The notes under the pieces are model-generated. The model was not told the origin of the DNA. It worked only from the letters and a program-made list of their open reading frames with translations, and ran no database searches. Made by a program: the position numbers and the translations under genes. 10,328 nucleotides of DNA from Actinomycetes bacterium (GTDB lineage Bacteria; Actinomycetota; Acidimicrobiia; Acidimicrobiales; CADCSY01), in contig JAODBP010000346.1 in assembly GCA_025464025.1 (NCBI GenBank), forward strand, positions 1 through 10,328, written 5' to 3'. Position 1 is the first letter of the stretch, and every line of letters begins with the position of its first letter. Of the stretch, positions 6,108 through 10,328 are shown one piece after another.

Positions 6108-7118
6108 ATGTCCCAGGCGGAGTGGGTCGGCAACACCACGGCCGGGCTCGAACGGGCCTGGTACCCGGTGGCGCTGTCGTCGGAGGTGACCGGGGAGCCG
6201 TTGGGTGTGCGGCTCCTCGGTCGCCCGTGGGTGCTGGTCCGGCTCGACGGCGAGCTGGCGGCGTTCGTCGACGAGTGCCCCCACCGGCTGTACCCGCTCA
6301 GCGCGGGCACCGTCTGCGGCGACACGCTCCGATGCGCCTACCACGGGTGGGAGTTCGACGGCGACGGCGCCTGCACGTCGATCCCCTCCGTGGTGGACGG
6401 TGCGGCCATCACCGGCCGGGCCCGGCTCCGGGCGCCGTTCGACGTGGTCGAGCGGTACGGCACGGTGTGGCTGGCGCCCGAGGAGCCGGCCGTCCCGTTC
6501 GTGCCGTTGCCCGAGTGGGACGACGCCGCGTTCGAGTGCCGGCTCGACTCGCCCAAGCGCACCACGGCGAGCGCGTTCCAGGCCCTCGACAACTTCTGCG
6601 ACACGTCGCACTTCGTGTCGGTGCACGCCGGCACGTTCGGTGGTGACATCGCCGCCCTCGTCCACCCGGCCACGGTCGAGCGCGACGGGTGGACGGTGAC
6701 CGGCACCTACGAGGCGCCGTTCCGCGTCCAGGACGACCCTCGGGTGCTGTCGGGCGAGCTTCCCGAGGTCCAGCCGTCGACCCAGACCAAGACGTACTGG
6801 CCGGCGGCCGCCATGTTGCTGCGCATGTCGTTCCCGGTCACCGAGTCGACGTTCACCGTGCTCATCGCCTGCCAGCCCGAGGACGACACCTCGACGCGGA
6901 TCTACCGCTGGTTCTGCCGCGACGACATCGTCGGCGACGAGGAGCGGTGGTCCTCCTGCCTGGAGGTGGAGCAGCACATCATGGGTGAGGACGTGCGGGC
7001 CCTCGACCGGTACCACCACCACGGCGTGCCGCTCGACACCAAGCGGGAGGTCAACGTCCCGGCCGACAAGATGAGCCTCGGCTTCCGCCGCATCCTCGCC
7101 GACCTGGTCAACGCATGA
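6108..7118 (+). CDS. Rieske non-haem iron oxygenase, alpha subunit (demethylase/VanA/NdmA-like)
   Basis: 336-residue aromatic/heterocycle oxygenase component. The Rieske 2Fe-2S cluster is bound by Cys57-x-His59 (ECPHR) and Cys76-x2-His79 (CAYHGW). The catalytic mononuclear iron site shows the classic N-x2-D-x2-H-x4-H pattern: Asn162, bridging Asp165, His168, His173 (DNFCDTSHFVSVH), with Asp295 (GEDVRALD) as the likely third ligand. Length suits the single-component-alpha group that includes vanillate O-demethylase and methylxanthine N-demethylases, rather than the longer ring-dihydroxylating dioxygenases (about 450). Expected reactions are N- or O-demethylation or monohydroxylation; the substrate is unknown. 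No reductase gene is seen nearby, so electrons must come from a partner encoded elsewhere. The stop overlaps the next ATG by four bases. Confidence 0.93.
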   Translation: MSQAEWVGNTTAGLERAWYPVALSSEVTGEPLGVRLLGRPWVLVRLDGELAAFVDECPHRLYPLSAGTVCGDTLRCAYHGWEFDGDGACTSIPSVVDGAAITGRARLRAPFDVVERYGTVWLAPEEPAVPFVPLPEWDDAAFECRLDSPKRTTASAFQALDNFCDTSHFVSVHAGTFGGDIAALVHPATVERDGWTVTGTYEAPFRVQDDPRVLSGELPEVQPSTQTKTYWPAAAMLLRMSFPVTESTFTVLIACQPEDDTSTRIYRWFCRDDIVGDEERWSSCLEVEQHIMGEDVRALDRYHHHGVPLDTKREVNVPADKMSLGFRRILADLVNA

Positions 7119-8077
7119 CCGAGCCGGTCGAGGTGCCGGTGATCGACCTGACCCGGTCGGTCACGGAGGTCACGGCGGCCATCGACGCGGCGTGCTCGGA
7201 CATCGGCTTCTTCGCCGTCACCGGCCACGGCGTGGCGCAGGGCCTGATCGACGGGTTGCTGGCCGAGGCGCGGGCGTTCTTCGACCGGCCGTTGGAGGAG
7301 AAGCTGCTCGCCGTGCCGACCGACGGGCGGCCGCGCGGCTACACCCCCTTCATGAGCGAGCAGGCCGCCTACTCGCTCGGGAAGGCAAGCCCGCCCGACC
7401 TCCTCCAGGCGTTCGGAGCCGGGCGCGACCCGATCCCGCCCACGCCGTACTACCGGGACGGCCTCGGCGCGTTCATCTTCGAGAACGTGTGGGCGCCGGA
7501 CAGCGAGGGGCTCCGCCGCGCCTATGCCGACTACTGGGCCGTGGTCGAGCCGCTGGGGCGGTGGCTCATGCGGCTGTGCGCCCTCGCCCTCGGCGTCGAG
7601 AAGGGGTTCTTCGAGCCGTTCGTCGACAAGTCGATCGGGCAGATCCGGGTGACCGACTACCCGGCGTGGGACATCGAGCCGCAGCCCGGCCAGCTCCGCT
7701 CCGGCGAGCACACCGACTTCGGGTCGATCACCGTGCTGGCCACCGATGGGGTGGCCGGGCTCGAGCTGCGCGACGCCGACGGCGTGTACCGGCCGGCGTC
7801 GGTGGCGCCCGGCGCCCTCGTCGTCAACGTGGGCGACCTGCTGGCCCGGTGGACGAACGACCGGTGGCGCTCGACCCACCACCGCGTGACGGTGCCGCCG
7901 GGCGGGCCGCCCTACGCCCGCCGCCTGAGCATCGCCTTCTTCCAGTCGCCGAACTACGACGCGCTCGTCGAGTGCCTGCCCACCTGCGCGGGCGACGGGC
8001 CCAGGTACGCACCCATCCGATCGGGGGACCACGTGCTCGAGAAGATCAACGCCACCGTCGCCGGCGCGGTGACGTGA
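7115..8077 (+). CDS. 2-oxoglutarate/Fe(II)-type dioxygenase, isopenicillin N synthase-like
   Basis: 320-residue non-haem iron oxygenase with the N-terminal DIOX_N segment (VPVIDLTRS at 7-15, GFFAVTGHGV at 31-40) and the C-terminal double-stranded beta-helix. The iron triad is His199-x-Asp201 (GEHTDFGS) and His256 (STHHRV). The Arg270-x-Ser272 pair (RRLSIAFF) is the usual 2-oxoglutarate carboxylate anchor, which suggests a 2-oxoglutarate-dependent hydroxylase or demethylase. NVGDLLARWTND at 238-249 is typical of this family. The ATG overlaps the Rieske stop (ATGA), and its own stop overlaps the P450 GTG (GTGA). Close relatives often accompany nitrogen-compound catabolism genes and are usually annotated only as IPNS-family oxidoreductases. 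Antibiotic synthesis is unlikely, as no peptide synthetase is nearby. Confidence 0.93.
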   Translation: MTEPVEVPVIDLTRSVTEVTAAIDAACSDIGFFAVTGHGVAQGLIDGLLAEARAFFDRPLEEKLLAVPTDGRPRGYTPFMSEQAAYSLGKASPPDLLQAFGAGRDPIPPTPYYRDGLGAFIFENVWAPDSEGLRRAYADYWAVVEPLGRWLMRLCALALGVEKGFFEPFVDKSIGQIRVTDYPAWDIEPQPGQLRSGEHTDFGSITVLATDGVAGLELRDADGVYRPASVAPGALVVNVGDLLARWTNDRWRSTHHRVTVPPGGPPYARRLSIAFFQSPNYDALVECLPTCAGDGPRYAPIRSGDHVLEKINATVAGAVT

Positions 8078-9222
8078 GGTTCGACCCGGAGTCGCCCGCG
8101 TTCCTGGCCGACCCGCACGCCGTCTACGACGCGCTGCGCCCGGCCGACCTCGTGCCGGACCCGCTCGGGCTGTCGACGATCTCCTACGCCGCCTCGGAGG
8201 CGGCGTTCCACGACACCGCGCTGGTGCCGGCCATCGACCACCTGCTGGAGAAGCTCGGCTTCGGTGCCCTCTGGGGCTCGACCGAGCACACGCTCACCAA
8301 CACCGAGGGCGTCGACCACGGCCGGCTCCGGCGAGCGTTGACGCCGTGGTTCACGCCGAAGCGGGTGGGCGTGCTGCGCGACCGCACCACCGCGCTGGTC
8401 GCCTCGCTGCTCGACGCCCACGAGCCGGGCACGCCGCTCGACGTGATGACCGAGCTGGCCGACATCGTCCCGGCCCGGGTGTTCGGGTGGATGCTCGGGG
8501 CGGGGGAGTCCGACGACAAGCTGTTCGCCGAGTGGTCGAAGGCGCTGATCCTCGTGTTCACCGCGAAGGAGTCGATGGTCCAGCCGGTGCGGGAGGCCAA
8601 GGCCGAGATCGCCGAGTACGCCCGTGACCTCTTGCGCCACAAGCGGGCCCACCCCGACGACATGCTCGGCACGGTGCTGGCCCACGCCGAGGACCGCGAC
8701 GACATCACCGAGGAGGACGCCGTCGGCCTGCTCGAGGAGCTGCTGAGCGCGGCGGTCGACAACACGGCCAACACCACCGGGTGCGCCTTCCACGCCCTGG
8801 CGACCAACCCGGACGCGTGGGTCGCGGCCCGGGGTGACGTGCCCGCCGCGGTGGAGGAGTGCGCCCGGTACGAGCCGGCCATCCGCCACACGATCAAGTT
8901 CGCCGTGGACGACACCGTGCTCATGGGCGAGCCCATCAGGGCCGGCGACTTCGTCACCATCCGGGTGGCGGCCGCCCACCGCGATCCGGCCGTGTTCGAC
9001 GAGCCGCACCGGATGGACGTCGGGCGGATCCAACCCGAGGGGCGGCTCGACTTCGGAGCCGGCCGCCACTACTGCCTCGGCGCGGCGCTGGCCCGCATGG
9101 AGGTCGAGGAGATGCTGGGCGGCGTCGTCGCCCGGTACGCCGCGGCGTCCGTGGCCGACGGTGCTCAGATGGAGGTCGCCGCGAACGGCCACGTGTTCCG
9201 ACTGCCCCTGGAGGTCTCGTGA
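8074..9222 (+). CDS. Cytochrome P450 with Asn at the conserved I-helix Thr position
   Basis: 382-residue soluble bacterial P450 monooxygenase. The haem loop is canonical, FGAGRHYCLG at 327-336 with thiolate ligand Cys334. The K-helix ExxR is Glu262-Cys-Ala-Arg265. The C-helix region DHGRLRRALTPWFTP is at 81-95. In the I helix the usual A-G-x-D/E-T-T reads A226-A-V-D229-N230-T231, so the acid is kept but the alcohol residue that delivers protons to bound oxygen is Asn. The GTG at 8074 is chosen because it overlaps the dioxygenase stop and yields a family-like N terminus (RFDPESPAFLADPHAVYDALR); upstream extension in the same frame runs through the dioxygenase gene. The protein is slightly shorter than the usual 400 or so. 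No ferredoxin or ferredoxin reductase is encoded nearby. Confidence 0.92.
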   Translation: MRFDPESPAFLADPHAVYDALRPADLVPDPLGLSTISYAASEAAFHDTALVPAIDHLLEKLGFGALWGSTEHTLTNTEGVDHGRLRRALTPWFTPKRVGVLRDRTTALVASLLDAHEPGTPLDVMTELADIVPARVFGWMLGAGESDDKLFAEWSKALILVFTAKESMVQPVREAKAEIAEYARDLLRHKRAHPDDMLGTVLAHAEDRDDITEEDAVGLLEELLSAAVDNTANTTGCAFHALATNPDAWVAARGDVPAAVEECARYEPAIRHTIKFAVDDTVLMGEPIRAGDFVTIRVAAAHRDPAVFDEPHRMDVGRIQPEGRLDFGAGRHYCLGAALARMEVEEMLGGVVARYAAASVADGAQMEVAANGHVFRLPLEVS

Positions 9223-9776
9223 TCCCGCACTGGTCGACCGACCCCTTCGCCACCCGCACCACGGTGCACGGGCTGCCGTCCGACGAGGTGCGCTCGGCGC
9301 TGCACAAGCACTGCCGGCAGGGACGCATGGAGCAGGCGGTGCGGGCGGTGGTCGAGCTGGTGCGCACCGACGAGGACCACGAGCACATGGCGTGGACCCG
9401 GCTGCGGATCATCGCCGCCGAGGACGTCGGGTTCGCCTCGCCGATGGCGCCGGTCGTGGTGGCCTCGCTGCACGACTCGTCGCTGTACTTCCCGCACGGC
9501 AGCTACGAGCGCCAGGAGCTGGCGGCCCAGGCCGCCGCCTACCTCGCCGTCACGCCGAAGGACCCCAAGGCGAGCGAGGTGCTCCAGGTCGTGCTCCAGG
9601 AGGACCTCGTGCCGGAGATCCCCGACGCCGCCGTCGACATCCACACCAGGCGGGGCCAGGAGGAGGGGCGCACCCTCGGCGACTGGTGGGCCACCGGCGC
9701 CGTCGTCGCCCCCGAGGTCGAGGGCCGCGACACGTCGTGGCGCGACCGGGTGACCGAGCTGTATGGGAAGCTGTGA
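9219..9776 (+). CDS. Stand-alone RarA/MgsA C-terminal-domain-like protein
   Basis: 185-residue protein that starts at the GTG overlapping the P450 stop. It resembles the C-terminal half of RarA/MgsA (replication-associated recombination ATPase): EVRSALHKHCRQGR at 23-36 matches its SALHKS-RG segment, RLRIIAAEDVGFASP at 61-75 matches the hallmark IASED(V/I)G-ADP helix, and AQAAAYLAVTPKD at 103-115 matches AQA-YLA-APKS. The AAA+ ATPase half is absent: there is no Walker A or B, and no room for one. A C-terminal DIHTRRGQEEGR-x3-DWW patch (140-157) replaces the end of RarA and may be a family-specific functional site. RarA's C-terminal part mediates tetramerisation; what this domain does alone in a catabolic operon is unknown. 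The family match was made by eye, so it is moderately sure; function is not assigned. Confidence 0.75.
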   Translation: MIPHWSTDPFATRTTVHGLPSDEVRSALHKHCRQGRMEQAVRAVVELVRTDEDHEHMAWTRLRIIAAEDVGFASPMAPVVVASLHDSSLYFPHGSYERQELAAQAAAYLAVTPKDPKASEVLQVVLQEDLVPEIPDAAVDIHTRRGQEEGRTLGDWWATGAVVAPEVEGRDTSWRDRVTELYGKL

Positions 9777-10328
9777 CCACCGCCCTGGTCGTCATCGACA
9801 TGCAGCACGACTTCGTCGCGCCCGACGGGTGGTTCGGCCGCTTCGGCTTCGACGTGGCGCCGCTGCGGGCGGTCATCCCGACGATCGCCTCGCTGCTCGC
9901 CTCGGCTCGTGCGGCCGGCAGGCCCGTGATCCACACCCGGCAGGGCAACGCCCCCGACCTGTCCGACCTGCCACCGGCCCGGCTGGCCCAGGGGGAGCGG
10001 AGCGGCAACCCGATCGGGTCGCTCGGCCCGCTCGGGCGAGGGTTGATCCGGGGCGAGCCGGGCTGGCACATCATCGACGAGCTGGCGCCGATCGAGGGCG
10101 AGCTCGTGATCGAGAAGCCGGGGTACTCGTCCTTCGCCGGCACCTCGCTGGCGTGGGAGCTCGACTCCCGCGGCATCTCGTGCCTGGCGCTCACCGGCGT
10201 GACCGCCAACGTCTGCGTGCTCTCGACCCTGCTGTCGGCCGTCGACCTCGGCTACGACACGGTCGTCGTCAGCGACGCCATCGCCGCCGTCTCCACGGAG
10301 ACGACCGAGTCGGTCCTCGACCTCGTCC
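9773..10328 (+). CDS. Isochorismatase-fold cysteine hydrolase, RutB-like (3' partial)
   Basis: First 185 residues of a cysteine amidohydrolase that runs off the window. The triad is complete: Asp9 (VVIDMQHDF), Lys115 (IEKPGYSSF) and Cys148 (TGVTANVCVLST), with the conserved cis-peptide Val143-Thr144 before it. Segments such as GWFGRFGFDVAPL, GWHIIDEL, KPGYSSFAGT and SRGI--L-TGVTANVC align by eye, in order, with RutB, the ureidoacrylate amidohydrolase of uracil catabolism. RutB is about 230 residues, so roughly 40 are missing. Other family activities (nicotinamidase, biuret hydrolase, N-carbamoylsarcosine amidase) are possible; all hydrolyse a C-N bond in small amides. The GTG at 9773 overlaps the preceding stop. 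It probably handles a carbamoyl or amide product of the upstream oxidation steps (inference). Confidence 0.9.
   Translation, partial: MTTALVVIDMQHDFVAPDGWFGRFGFDVAPLRAVIPTIASLLASARAAGRPVIHTRQGNAPDLSDLPPARLAQGERSGNPIGSLGPLGRGLIRGEPGWHIIDELAPIEGELVIEKPGYSSFAGTSLAWELDSRGISCLALTGVTANVCVLSTLLSAVDLGYDTVVVSDAIAAVSTETTESVLDLV

Noticed and set aside
4934..6325. Upstream extension of the minus-strand regulator frame through the lipoprotein and into the Rieske gene
   Set aside because: The extension has no family similarity and is antisense to two well-supported genes; the regulator's conserved HTH begins only after the ATG at 4933.
7192..8073. In-frame upstream extension of the P450, suggesting a fusion
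   Set aside because: It is an out-of-frame reading of the dioxygenase gene with no domain content; the GTG at 8074 gives a normal P450 start.

Overview
This is a very GC-rich, densely coding stretch. Codons end almost always in G or C, GTG starts are frequent, and neighbouring genes overlap by four bases. It looks chromosomal and actinobacterial (Actinomycetota, perhaps Acidimicrobiia-like); the phylum is inferred from composition and protein style, not proven. No tRNA, rRNA, insertion sequence, phage gene, CRISPR array or large repeat was seen. The only non-coding gap is about 120 bp (4934-5053).

Left block, + strand, 1-4350: the 3' part of a metal-dependent amidohydrolase, then a complete three-subunit molybdenum hydroxylase of the xanthine dehydrogenase/CO-dehydrogenase-like superfamily in the order FAD subunit, 2Fe-2S subunit, molybdopterin subunit. 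All junctions are 4-base stop/start overlaps, so this is one translationally coupled operon whose 5' end lies outside the window.

Centre, - strand, 4328-4933: an XRE-cupin transcriptional regulator. Its 3' end overlaps the end of the molybdopterin subunit gene by 23 bp. Its 5' end faces a short intergenic region with several ATGG/CCAT inverted and direct repeats, the likely control point of the right-hand operon.

Right block, + strand, 5054 to the window end: a lipoprotein substrate-binding protein of the NMT1/THI5 type, a Rieske non-haem iron oxygenase, a 2-oxoglutarate/Fe(II)-type (isopenicillin-N-synthase-like) dioxygenase, a cytochrome P450, a small protein matching the C-terminal domain of RarA/MgsA without its ATPase, and a RutB-like cysteine hydrolase cut by the window end. 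Junctions are again 4-base overlaps, apart from the first.

Together the genes look like a catabolic island: a binding protein captures a small, probably nitrogen-containing heterocyclic compound, four mechanistically different oxidative enzymes hydroxylate or demethylate it, and two amide/ring hydrolases open or deacylate the products, under an XRE-cupin sensor. The substrate cannot be read from sequence. A purine-, pyrimidine- or thiamine-pyrimidine-like compound is a guess based on the families. The least expected member is the stand-alone RarA-C-like protein inside the catabolic operon.
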